Source of the DNA: JAZGDL01 sp036477795
GTDB lineage: Bacteria; Planctomycetota; Phycisphaerae; UBA1845
NCBI GenBank assembly: GCA_036477795.1
Contig: JAZGDL010000498.1
Span: 1 to 10,554 of the forward strand
Length of the DNA: 10,554 bases
Direction: 5' to 3'
Shown here: in pieces, positions 1 to 5,349 of the stretch
Position numbering within the stretch: the first letter of the stretch is position 1
Layout of the letters: every line of letters begins with the position of its first letter
The notes under the pieces: generated by a model
What the model saw: the letters and a program-made list of their open reading frames with translations, nothing else
The model's database searches: none
Told to the model about the DNA's origin: nothing
Translations under genes and position numbers: made by a program

Positions 1-485
1 GCGATGGCCCGGGCCAGGGCCACCCGTTTCCTCTGGCCGCCGGAAAGCTCCGCCGGCAACTTGTCACGACTGCCCACCAGCCCCACCAGCCGCAGCTTCT
101 CCTCCACGATCCGCCGGACCTGGGCCCGCGATTTCTTGGTCCGCTCGATCAACGGAAAGGCCACGTTCTCCCCCGCTGTCAGAGAATCGAACAACGCTCC
201 CAGTTGAAACAGGAACCCGAAGTTCCGGCGAACCTTGGCGAGTTGCTTGTCTGAGACGTTGTCGATCCGTTCTCGGTTGTACAATACCTGACCGCGATCG
301 GGTCGCAACAATCCTATGATGTGCTTGAGCAGAACACTCTTGCCCGTGCCCGACTCGCCGATCACCACGTTGACCTGGCCGGCATACAGCCGGAGGTCAA
401 CGCCATCAAGCACCTGTTGCCGGCCGAATCGCTTGTATACATCAACCAGCTCAATTATTGGACCGTTAGGACTGGTTTCACTCAT
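1..485 (-). CDS. mlaF: Mla-type lipid ABC transporter ATPase, C-terminus off the left edge
   Basis: ATP-binding subunit of an ABC transporter of the Mla/Ttg2/YrbF type, which energises lipid movement between the outer and inner membranes. I translated this frame by hand because it has no stop inside the window. About 161 residues are visible. Walker A is GESGTGKS at residues 43-50, a Q-loop region (FGFLFQLGALFDSLT) follows, and the ABC signature LSGGQRKRVALARAIA starts near residue 145. Walker B and the H-loop lie beyond position 1. The ATG is at 483-485, one base after the stop of the upstream permease gene, so the two are translationally linked. An MCE-domain (mlaD) gene would be expected further left, outside the window. 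The ABC class is certain. The Mla assignment rests on the adjacent MlaE-family permease and the FGFLFQ.GALFDSLT type of sequence. Confidence 0.9.
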   Translation of the reverse strand, partial: MSETSPNGPIIELVDVYKRFGRQQVLDGVDLRLYAGQVNVVIGESGTGKSVLLKHIIGLLRPDRGQVLYNRERIDNVSDKQLAKVRRNFGFLFQLGALFDSLTAGENVAFPLIERTKKSRAQVRRIVEEKLRLVGLVGSRDKLPAELSGGQRKRVALARAI

Positions 486-486
486 G

Positions 487-1308
487 CTAAATGACGGACT
501 TGAAGCCCCAGATCGAATCGTAGATGTCCTGCATGGCGCGCAGCAGGAAAAAGTCGGTGATCAGAATCACGATGAAACTGCTTACAAATGCGCTGGTGCA
601 GGCCCGGCCGACACCCTCCGCGCCCGCCTTGCAATTGAACCCTTTGTAGCAGGAGATCAACGCGATGGCCCCGCCGAACACCACGCTCTTGACCAACCCG
701 GCCATCAAGTCCCAGGTCTCTATGGCGTTGGCGGTGTAGAATGCGTAAGGCTCCGATGGAATCGACTCCAGCATAACGGCCACGAACCACCCGCCGAACG
801 CCCCGGTTATGTCGCAGTACAACGTCAGCAACGGCGCCAGAATGATACAGGCTGCGAATCGAGGCACCACCAGGTATCGAATCGGATCGGTGCCCATCAC
901 CCGCATGGCGTCAAGCTGCTCGGTCACGTTCATAGTGCCCAGCTCCGCGGTCAGGGCGCCACCCACGCGACCGGCCAGCATCACACCGGCCAGCACCGGC
1001 CCCAACTCCTTGATCAGCGACAGGTTGACCAGCACGCCCATCCGCTCCTCGAGCCCCGCCGACCGCAACTGGGCCACCGCCTGGGCGGCAAGCACCAGAC
1101 CGACGAACAACCCGGTGATGATCATCACCGGCACCGAGCGCACACCCACCCGGTAAAACTGCGGCATCAGCCGCTGCCAGTCCTTCAGTCGCATCGCAGT
1201 GGTGGGCAGGAATGCAAGAGTCTTGCCTACAAACCGCCAGAAATGCCCGAAGTCCACGAGCGAGGAAGTCGTCTGGGCACCAATGTAGGTGAGCACCGGT
1301 ATTGGCAT
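487..1308 (-). CDS. mlaE: MlaE/YrbE-family ABC transporter permease
   Basis: Inner-membrane permease of a phospholipid/lipid ABC importer-exporter of the MlaE (DUF140) family, 273 residues, the usual length. Features of the family are visible: an N-terminal amphipathic stretch (FGHFWRFVGKTLAFLP), the segment MPQFYRVGVRSVPVMIITGLF, then LGPVLAGVMLAGRVGGALTAELGTM, the most conserved block of MlaE proteins, followed by EQLDAMRVMGTDPIRYLVVPR. Several hydrophobic helices follow, ending in a helix at about residues 246-258. The gene ends with TAG at 487-489, one base before the ATG of the ATPase gene, which supports an operon read leftward. The start at 1306-1308 lacks a clear Shine-Dalgarno sequence (GCGGAAC lies upstream). 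Its substrate could be phospholipid or another hydrophobic compound; the sequence does not decide. Confidence 0.92.
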   Translation of the reverse strand: MPIPVLTYIGAQTTSSLVDFGHFWRFVGKTLAFLPTTAMRLKDWQRLMPQFYRVGVRSVPVMIITGLFVGLVLAAQAVAQLRSAGLEERMGVLVNLSLIKELGPVLAGVMLAGRVGGALTAELGTMNVTEQLDAMRVMGTDPIRYLVVPRFAACIILAPLLTLYCDITGAFGGWFVAVMLESIPSEPYAFYTANAIETWDLMAGLVKSVVFGGAIALISCYKGFNCKAGAEGVGRACTSAFVSSFIVILITDFFLLRAMQDIYDSIWGFKSVI

Positions 1309-1346
1309 GGAAAGTTCCGCAGCGTTGGGCCGCCTTCGCCCCTAAG

Positions 1347-1368
1347 CCCACGGATTCGAATCCGCGGG
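1347..1368. repeat. Interrupted palindrome in the divergent mlaE/GT2 spacer
   Basis: Positions 1351-1364 (CGGATTCGAATCCG) are a perfect 14-bp palindrome. With one mismatched pair (1350/1365) it extends to 1347-1368. It sits 39 bp upstream of the mlaE start and about 195 bp upstream of the glycosyltransferase start. It could be an operator or a copy of a dispersed hairpin repeat. Nothing here decides between them. Confidence 0.55.
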
Positions 1369-1447
1369 ATTCAACCACCGATCCTTGTACCGTGCGCCAC
1401 CGAAGATGTCAACGGATTGTCTGACCGCCACCCGCCCGACATCACTC

Positions 1448-1500
1448 GTGCGAGAATTGGCTGGTGCGAGAATTGGCTGGTGCGAGAATCCTTTCTCGCA
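1448..1500. repeat. 16-bp tandem repeat ending in a perfect hairpin
   Basis: The unit GTGCGAGAATTGGCTG occurs at 1448-1463 and 1464-1479, and its first 10 bases recur at 1480-1489. The last copy pairs with what follows: TGCGAGAA (1481-1488), loop TCCT, TTCTCGCA (1493-1500), a perfect 8-bp stem. It lies 62 bp upstream of the glycosyltransferase start. No T-run follows, so it is not an obvious terminator. Its position fits a regulatory site. Confidence 0.7.
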
Positions 1501-1522
1501 TCCCACCGCAACGGCAAAGTCC

Positions 1523-1551
1523 ATGACAACGCCGTCTCTTTCCCTTATACG
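1523..1551 (+). promoter_or_regulatory. Possible promoter of the GT2 gene
   Basis: ATGACA (1523-1528) and TATACG (1546-1551) are separated by 17 bases and resemble sigma-70 -35 and -10 boxes (5/6 and 4/6 matches). Transcription would start near 1558, only a few bases before the ATG at 1562, giving an almost leaderless mRNA. This is an inference from spacing and weak consensus. Confidence 0.3.
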
Positions 1552-1561
1552 AAAACACACC

Positions 1562-2329
1562 ATGGCGGTTGCCTCTGTCTCGGTCATCGTGCCCACCTAT
1601 CGCGAAGCACCGAACATCGAGCCCCTGGTGCGCCGCACCTTCGCCGCCCTGGACGATGAACGCTTCAAAGCCGAGATGATCATCATCGACGACGACTCCC
1701 AGGACGGTTCCATCGAGATCGTTGAGCGGCTGGCTGAGGAGTTCCCCGTACGCATCATCGTGCGCACCGGGCGGCGAGGGCTGGCCTCGGCGGTGCTCCA
1801 CGGTTTCGAGCACGCAACACACGACATCTTCGTGGTCATGGATGCCGACTTGCAGCACCTGCCCGAATCCATCCCCGCACTGGTCAGCGCCATTATCGAC
1901 GGCAACGCCGACATAGCCGTCGGGTCGCGCTTCGTTGCGGGCGCGATCATAGACGCCGAGTGGCCCTGGTTTCGACGCCTCAACGGCTTCGTTGCCCGAG
2001 CCCTGGCCCGCCCGCTGGTCTCATTGCGCGATCCCATGAGTGGTTTTTGCGCCCTGCGCCGCGAAACCGTCAACCGCGCCGAATCGTTGAACCCCCTGGG
2101 CTACAAGATTGTCTTGGAGTTGGCCGTCAAAGCTCGGTGCAAACGGTGCGTCGAAATTCCCATCCGTTTCGCCGCCCGCCACGCCGGAGCCAGCAAGCTC
2201 TCCTTGGGCGAGCAACTCCGCTACCTCCGTCACCTTGCCCGGCTCTACGGCTTCGCGTACAAACAGTTCGCTCCTCTCGTGGTGGTCGTCGTCATCGCCG
2301 CGATAGGATGTGTGCTTTGGGTGAACTGA
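1562..2329 (+). CDS. DPM1-like GT2 glycosyltransferase with C-terminal membrane helix
   Basis: Family 2 glycosyltransferase resembling dolichol/polyprenol-phosphate mannosyltransferase, which moves a sugar from a nucleotide donor to a polyprenyl phosphate at the inner face of the membrane. The GT-A fold is clear: VSVIVPTYRE at the N-terminus, an acidic DDD at residues 43-45, the DAD metal-binding motif in MDADLQHLP (D94-D96), GSRFVAGA, and the acceptor-side block MSGFCALRR. The last 20 residues, from FAPLVVVVVIAAIG, form one membrane anchor. The frame is open upstream to 1385, but the conserved fold begins just after the ATG at 1562; an alternative ATG at 1523 would add 13 residues. Neither has a good ribosome binding site. 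Length from 1562 is 255 residues, typical of DPM1 plus one helix. The guanylyltransferase at 8838 could supply its donor. The actual sugar is not proven. Confidence 0.88.
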   Translation: MAVASVSVIVPTYREAPNIEPLVRRTFAALDDERFKAEMIIIDDDSQDGSIEIVERLAEEFPVRIIVRTGRRGLASAVLHGFEHATHDIFVVMDADLQHLPESIPALVSAIIDGNADIAVGSRFVAGAIIDAEWPWFRRLNGFVARALARPLVSLRDPMSGFCALRRETVNRAESLNPLGYKIVLELAVKARCKRCVEIPIRFAARHAGASKLSLGEQLRYLRHLARLYGFAYKQFAPLVVVVVIAAIGCVLWVN

Positions 2330-2406
2330 TGCAAGATCGAGGTGTCGGTCAAGAACGATTCTGTTTGCGGGGTCGTCGCTGCTGGAAACGGTAACAGGAG
2401 TCAATG

Positions 2407-2820
2407 ATGGCGAATACTCAGGAGAGTTTTGAGTTGCTCAAGGCGGCGCTGGCCATGGCGGTGGTGGACGGGAAGATTTCGGGCCATGAGAAGTCGCTGT
2501 TGAAAGCGCTGGCTCAGCGGGCGGGGGTGGGGGCGGTGTCGCTGGCGGCGATGATCGAGCAGGCCCAGGAGAATCCGGCGTCCCACGATGAACTGTTTGG
2601 ACGGGCGGTCAAGGATTCGGAACGGGCCATGCAACTCCTGGTGGCGGCGGCCCATATAGACGGGCACATCAGCGAGCAGGAGCGTAGCCTGCTGGTGGAC
2701 ATTTCGTTCGTGCTGGGTGTTTCGGCGGAACGGTTCAACAGTATTTTTCAGGCGGGTCTGGCGGCTTCCAAACGGGTGCGGCGCAGCCGGACTCGCCCGG
2801 GCGGTTCCGAATCGTCCTAA
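2407..2820 (+). CDS. TerB-like small acidic/helical protein
   Basis: A 137-residue protein of the TerB (tellurite-resistance B-like) superfamily, all-helical and probably cytoplasmic. Two internal half-repeats are visible: VVDGKISGHEKSLLKALAQRAGV (DG at residues 21-22) and HIDGHISEQERSLLVDISFVLGV (DG at 85-86). Each has the acidic 'DG.I...E..LL' signature associated with metal binding in TerB. The C-terminus is basic then Ser/Gly-rich and looks disordered. There are two adjacent ATG codons, at 2404 and 2407. AGGAG at 2396-2400 is only 3 bases from the first and 6 from the second, so I chose the second. No other ter genes are nearby, so a tellurite role should not be assumed; TerB domains occur alone in many bacteria with unknown roles. 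Confidence 0.8.
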   Translation: MANTQESFELLKAALAMAVVDGKISGHEKSLLKALAQRAGVGAVSLAAMIEQAQENPASHDELFGRAVKDSERAMQLLVAAAHIDGHISEQERSLLVDISFVLGVSAERFNSIFQAGLAASKRVRRSRTRPGGSESS

Positions 2821-2828
2821 CGCGGATG

Positions 2829-2987
2829 ATTCACCGCGAAGCATGCAATGCAGATTGCGCAGAAGAGATTAAGGGACTCTAACAAACCCGAGCCGCGCCC
2901 GTCAGGAAGCGGGAAAACCGTGAGGCGTCGCCCGCTCCCTTACGGTCGCGGCTCTGATTCCTAATCTGTGCAACTTGCGTAATCTGC
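2829..2987. repeat. Nested imperfect inverted repeat between terB-like and fxsA
   Basis: The gap 2821-3024 is largely one foldable element. Outer arms 2850-2876 and 2959-2987 share GCAGATT.CGCA and AGATTA when one is reverse-complemented. Inside, GAGCCGCG (2890-2897) pairs perfectly with CGCGGCTC (2947-2954), and CCGTCAGGAAGCGGG (2899-2913) pairs at 13 of 15 positions with 2931-2945. The leading piece ATTCACCGCGAAGCATGCA (2829-2847) matches the reverse complement of 10485-10503 at 17 of 19 positions, so this is a dispersed repeat family. It may also act as a transcription terminator for terB. Confidence 0.75.
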
Positions 2988-3024
2988 GGATGTACGGCTG
3001 AACGGTCACGACAAGGAAGTGTTA

Positions 3025-3591
3025 ATGCTTTTGTGGCTGGTGGTGTTGTTTGTGGGGTTGCCGGTGGTGGAGCTGGCGCTGTTGCTGCGGATGGCGGAAG
3101 TGATCCACTGGGGGCCGACACTGGGGCTGGTGATCCTGACAGGCGTGGTGGGGGCGGGGCTGGCCCGGCGGCAGGGGCTGCGCACGTGGGTGCGGGTGCA
3201 GAAGGACTTGGCAGCCGGGCGGGTGCCGGCGTCGGAAATAGTTGACGGTGTGCTCATCTTCGTGGCCGGCTTGGTGCTGATCACGCCGGGGATTATCACC
3301 GATGCGTGTGGCTTTGCCCTTTTGATTCCACCGATTCGCGGCTTTTTAAAGCGAAAGGCGGCGGCGTATTTCCGTTCGCGGGCGGCGGTGATGCATTGTG
3401 AGATGAACGTGCGGGCCGATGCGGAGGACCAGTTCGTGGACGTAGAGGTGCGGACCAATGGAGGAAGGCACGAAGCTGAGGGCGACCAAGGAGGGAGCCC
3501 GAAGGAGGCACGAAGGGAATCCCCAATCGTCAATCCCCAATCGTCAATCGTCAATCGTCAATCGTCTCAGCCGGGGGGTGAGTTGCCGTGA
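3025..3591 (+). CDS. fxsA: FxsA family membrane protein with repeat-derived C-terminal tail
   Basis: Small inner-membrane protein of the FxsA family; in E. coli, overproduced FxsA relieves F-plasmid exclusion of phage T7. Family signatures are seen in order: an N-terminal helix with GLPVVELALLLRMAEVIHWGPTL, then LVILTGVVGAGLARRQGL, a loop with DLAAGRVPASEIVDG, and LIFVAGLVLITPGIITDACGFALLIPPIR. The family core ends near residue 115. The remaining ~70 residues are polar. Their last part is encoded by a 7-bp tandem repeat (3517-3565), so the tail seems to have been acquired when a repeat entered the 3' end. AAGGA at 3013-3017 is 7 bases before ATG 3025, which is preferred over GTG 3019. The stop overlaps the start of the next gene by 4 bases. 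Total 188 residues. Confidence 0.88.
   Translation: MLLWLVVLFVGLPVVELALLLRMAEVIHWGPTLGLVILTGVVGAGLARRQGLRTWVRVQKDLAAGRVPASEIVDGVLIFVAGLVLITPGIITDACGFALLIPPIRGFLKRKAAAYFRSRAAVMHCEMNVRADAEDQFVDVEVRTNGGRHEAEGDQGGSPKEARRESPIVNPQSSIVNRQSSQPGGELP
3517..3565 (+). repeat. 7-bp tandem repeat in the 3' end of fxsA
   Basis: Seven consecutive heptamers based on CAATCGT: GAATCCC (3517), CAATCGT (3524), CAATCCC (3531), then CAATCGT at 3538, 3545, 3552 and 3559. It encodes the periodic tail SPIVNPQSSIVNRQSS. A related-looking purine-rich stretch just upstream contains GGAGGCACGAAGG and AGGAAGGCACGAAG. Confidence 0.85.
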
Positions 3592-3965
3592 ACTGGAATG
3601 CGTGGTTGGCGGTGGCGGCGGTCAATGGGTTGATCAGTGTGGCAGCCGGGGCGTTCGGGGCTCATGGATTGAGGGACAAGCTCTCGCCGCGCTATCTGGA
3701 GATCTTCGAGACGGCGGCGCGGTACCAGATGTACCATGTGTTTGCCCTTGTGGCGGTGGCATGGCTGGCCAGTCGCCAAGGCGGGTGGGCGGTCAGCGGG
3801 AGCGGCTGGTGCTTCTTGATCGGGATCGTGCTCTTTTCGGGGAGCCTGTACGCACTTGCCCTGAGCGGGGTGGAGAGGCTGGGGATGATCACGCCCATGG
3901 GGGGTGCGCTGATGATCATCGGCTGGGGTCTGTTAGCCTGGGCAGCGATACGTGCCGGCCCGTAA
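3588..3965 (+). CDS. DUF423 (YgdD-like) four-helix membrane protein
   Basis: A 125-residue membrane protein of the DUF423/YgdD family, function unknown. Four hydrophobic segments can be seen: WLAVAAVNGLISVAAGAFGAHG, ARYQMYHVFALVAVAWLA, GWCFLIGIVLFSGSLYALALSG and MITPMGGALMIIGWGLLAWAA. The family hallmarks GAFGAHGL, YQMYHVFAL, LFSGSLYAL and TPMGG are all present. The start is GTG at 3588-3590, inside the GTGA that also ends fxsA, so the two genes are probably translationally coupled. A G-rich Shine-Dalgarno (GGGGGGTGAG, 3573-3582) precedes it. The pair looks like one two-gene operon of small membrane proteins. A decayed second copy of residues ~70-94 is found at 6297-6370. Confidence 0.9.
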   Translation: MNWNAWLAVAAVNGLISVAAGAFGAHGLRDKLSPRYLEIFETAARYQMYHVFALVAVAWLASRQGGWAVSGSGWCFLIGIVLFSGSLYALALSGVERLGMITPMGGALMIIGWGLLAWAAIRAGP

Positions 3966-4142
3966 TGAAGTGACTCCGAGCAGGAATGAGCGACCTCATA
4001 TTCATTTGCGTCCGTGGGACTTGTGGCCAACGGAACGCGCCGTATCTGCTCGGCCTTCGCCCCAAGGGCTTCCGGACCTATTCGGATGACTTGTCTTTGA
4101 ACCGTATGCTGCCGCCAACCAGGATTTCCTTGGCTGCCCCGT
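3966..4142. other. Gene-free stretch between DUF423 gene and first palindrome
   Basis: With the leader that follows, the gene-free interval runs from 3966 to 4428 (463 bp). In this first part I see no convincing reading frame, RNA gene or promoter. The short frames on both strands lack a ribosome binding site or any recognisable protein. The left boundary of the AbiE island probably lies here. Confidence 0.5.
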
Positions 4143-4172
4143 ATCGAAGGTAGTATATATACTACCTTCGAT
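4143..4172. promoter_or_regulatory. Palindrome 1 (perfect, 30 bp)
   Basis: Exact 30-bp self-complementary sequence, left arm ATCGAAGGT and centre AGTATATATACT (4152-4163). It is about 285 bp upstream of the antitoxin start. No -35 box is suitably spaced from its centre, so it looks like an operator or structural site, not a promoter in its own right. Confidence 0.85.
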
Positions 4173-4220
4173 TCGGTGCGAACACGCATGCGGGGGACGG
4201 CCATACGTGGTTTGCGGGAA

Positions 4221-4278
4221 ACCATCCACTACAGACGGTATGCAGTATATATACTGCATACCGTCTGTAGTGGATGGT
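4221..4278. promoter_or_regulatory. Palindrome 2 (perfect, 58 bp)
   Basis: Exact 58-bp palindrome: two 29-base arms with no spacer, beginning ACCATCCACTACAGACGG and centred on GCAGTATATATACTGC (4242-4257). The same 12-bp core as palindromes 1 and 3 lies at 4244-4255. It could extrude as a cruciform in DNA or form a very stable hairpin in RNA. Confidence 0.9.
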
Positions 4279-4376
4279 CCTTATATGTACCCCGGGCAGT
4301 TCTCGCTATTCTCGGTGGATTCGGATTGGGCGTACGAGGTTCCTAGAGCAAGAACAGGGTTCGTCCGAGGGTGTGG

Positions 4377-4404
4377 TTGACTGGGTGTTAGCAGTATATA
4401 TACT
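4377..4404 (+). promoter_or_regulatory. Sigma-70-like promoter of the AbiEi gene
   Basis: TTGACT (4377-4382) and TATACT (4399-4404) are separated by 16 bases; each matches its consensus box at 5 of 6 positions. Transcription would begin near 4411. The spacer and -10 box lie inside palindrome 3, so a protein bound there would block RNA polymerase. Confidence 0.6.
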
Positions 4405-4413
4405 GCTAACACC
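4384..4413. promoter_or_regulatory. Palindrome 3 (perfect, 30 bp), likely operator of abiEi
   Basis: Exact 30-bp palindrome, left arm GGTGTTAGC and centre AGTATATATACT (4393-4404). It covers the -10 box of the proposed abiEi promoter and ends 3 bases before the Shine-Dalgarno sequence. Characterised AbiEi antitoxins repress their own operon by binding inverted repeats at the promoter, so this is the natural autoregulatory site. That is an inference. Confidence 0.8.
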
Positions 4414-4416
4414 AGT

Positions 4417-4422
4417 GGAGGG
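4417..4422 (+). promoter_or_regulatory. Ribosome binding site that places the AbiEi start at CTG
   Basis: GGAGGG at 4417-4422. The GGAGG part is 7 bases upstream of CTG 4429. The frame has no ATG, GTG or TTG between its upstream stop (TGA 4378-4380) and TTG 4552, so this site decides the start. Confidence 0.6.
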
Positions 4423-4428
4423 CGCATC

Positions 4429-5349
4429 CTGCCAACGCGACTTCAGCTAGCACGAGCAGACATCTTCCAGCTTTTCGAAGGTCACCCACGGCGTGTTCAT
4501 AAGCGACGGGAACTGGAAAAGATACTATCGGACAATCGCGAAGAGTGGCGATTGGCGCAGGGGATGTCGTTTCAGGATTTCCTGGAATACCTGCTGAAAA
4601 GCCGGAAGCTCCGTCGCCTTGAATTCCCATTTTCGCAGCGCAAGGAGGTGCGTTACACCTGGGGCAGCGTGCCGCTCGAGGTTGTACTGCTCACGCTGAA
4701 ACAGGGGATCCACTTTTCACACTTTACCGCCGTTCAACTGCATGACCTGACCGAGCAGGATCCGCGGACGCTCTATGTGAACCACGAGCAACCGCGAAAG
4801 CCAATACCCCAACTCGGATTAGCGCAAGAACGAATCGACTTGGCGTTTCGTCGAAAGCCACGCGTAACCCGCAACATCGCCGTGGTCAAAGGCGCGCGAA
4901 GGAAGGGGACCCGCGTCTGTCTTCTCAATGGCAAGCATAGTGGGTATCTGGGGGTCGAAGAACGCGAAATCCACCCCAGGGACGAAGGGGAGGCTGTCCG
5001 TCTTCGGCTCACCGATGTTGAACGGACGCTAATTGACATCGCTGTCCGTCCCTTCTACGCCGGGGGTGTACCTGAAGTGTTGAAGGCGTACGAACGAGCG
5101 GCCGATCGTGTATCGGTGAACCGTTTGGCGGCGATGCTGCGGAAACTGGATTACGTGTATCCGTATCACCAGGCGATTGGGTTCTATCTGGAGGCGGCGG
5201 GGTCGTATGAGGGGAGTGCCCTGGAGTTCTTCCACGGAAGGTTCGGATATCAGTTCGACTTCTACCTGACCTACGGGATGAAGGAGACTGAGTACGTGCC
5301 TCGCTGGCGGATCCATGTCCCCAAAGGGCTCAATCGGCCAGGGCGTTAG
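4429..5349 (+). CDS. AbiEi-like antitoxin / transcriptional regulator, apparent CTG start
   Basis: Probable antitoxin of an AbiE-type (type IV) toxin-antitoxin pair: a winged-helix DNA-binding protein that represses its promoter and counteracts the toxin. From CTG 4429 it is 306 residues and begins (M)PTRLQLARADIFQLFEG. The first ~70 residues look like a helix-turn-helix with a wing (RLEFPFSQRKEVRYTWG). Next come SVPLEVVLLTLKQGIHFSHFTAVQLHDLT, a strand-rich middle, RLTDVERTLIDIAVRPFYAGG, which is very characteristic of AbiEi C-terminal domains, and a helical end. Starting at TTG 4552 or ATG 4564 would delete much of the DNA-binding domain. CTG has a good Shine-Dalgarno 7 bases upstream. Codon use is less GC-biased than in flanking genes, consistent with transfer. 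If CTG is a mutated ATG, expression may be low. The 3' end overlaps the toxin gene. Confidence 0.82.
   Translation: MPTRLQLARADIFQLFEGHPRRVHKRRELEKILSDNREEWRLAQGMSFQDFLEYLLKSRKLRRLEFPFSQRKEVRYTWGSVPLEVVLLTLKQGIHFSHFTAVQLHDLTEQDPRTLYVNHEQPRKPIPQLGLAQERIDLAFRRKPRVTRNIAVVKGARRKGTRVCLLNGKHSGYLGVEEREIHPRDEGEAVRLRLTDVERTLIDIAVRPFYAGGVPEVLKAYERAADRVSVNRLAAMLRKLDYVYPYHQAIGFYLEAAGSYEGSALEFFHGRFGYQFDFYLTYGMKETEYVPRWRIHVPKGLNRPGR

Noticed and set aside
316..1659. Long plus-strand frame of 447 codons
   Set aside because: It is antisense to the mlaF/mlaE genes and runs into the glycosyltransferase in another frame; the product is His/Arg/Pro-rich without any domain, as expected of a high-GC shadow.
3458..3973. 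Plus-strand frame of 171 codons over fxsA end and DUF423 gene
   Set aside because: It is out of frame with two genes whose families are clear and linked by a GTGA overlap.
4002..4259. Minus-strand frame of 85 codons over the palindrome region
   Set aside because: It crosses palindromes 1 and 2, has low-complexity product, no ribosome binding site and no recognisable family.
4143..4413. CRISPR array or insertion-sequence ends
   Set aside because: Repeats are self-complementary with different arms and unequal spacing, no cas or transposase gene is nearby, and no target-site duplication is visible.
4552..5349. AbiEi-like gene starting at TTG 4552
   Set aside because: This would cut off about 41 residues of a convincing DNA-binding N-terminus and there is no ribosome binding site at that codon.
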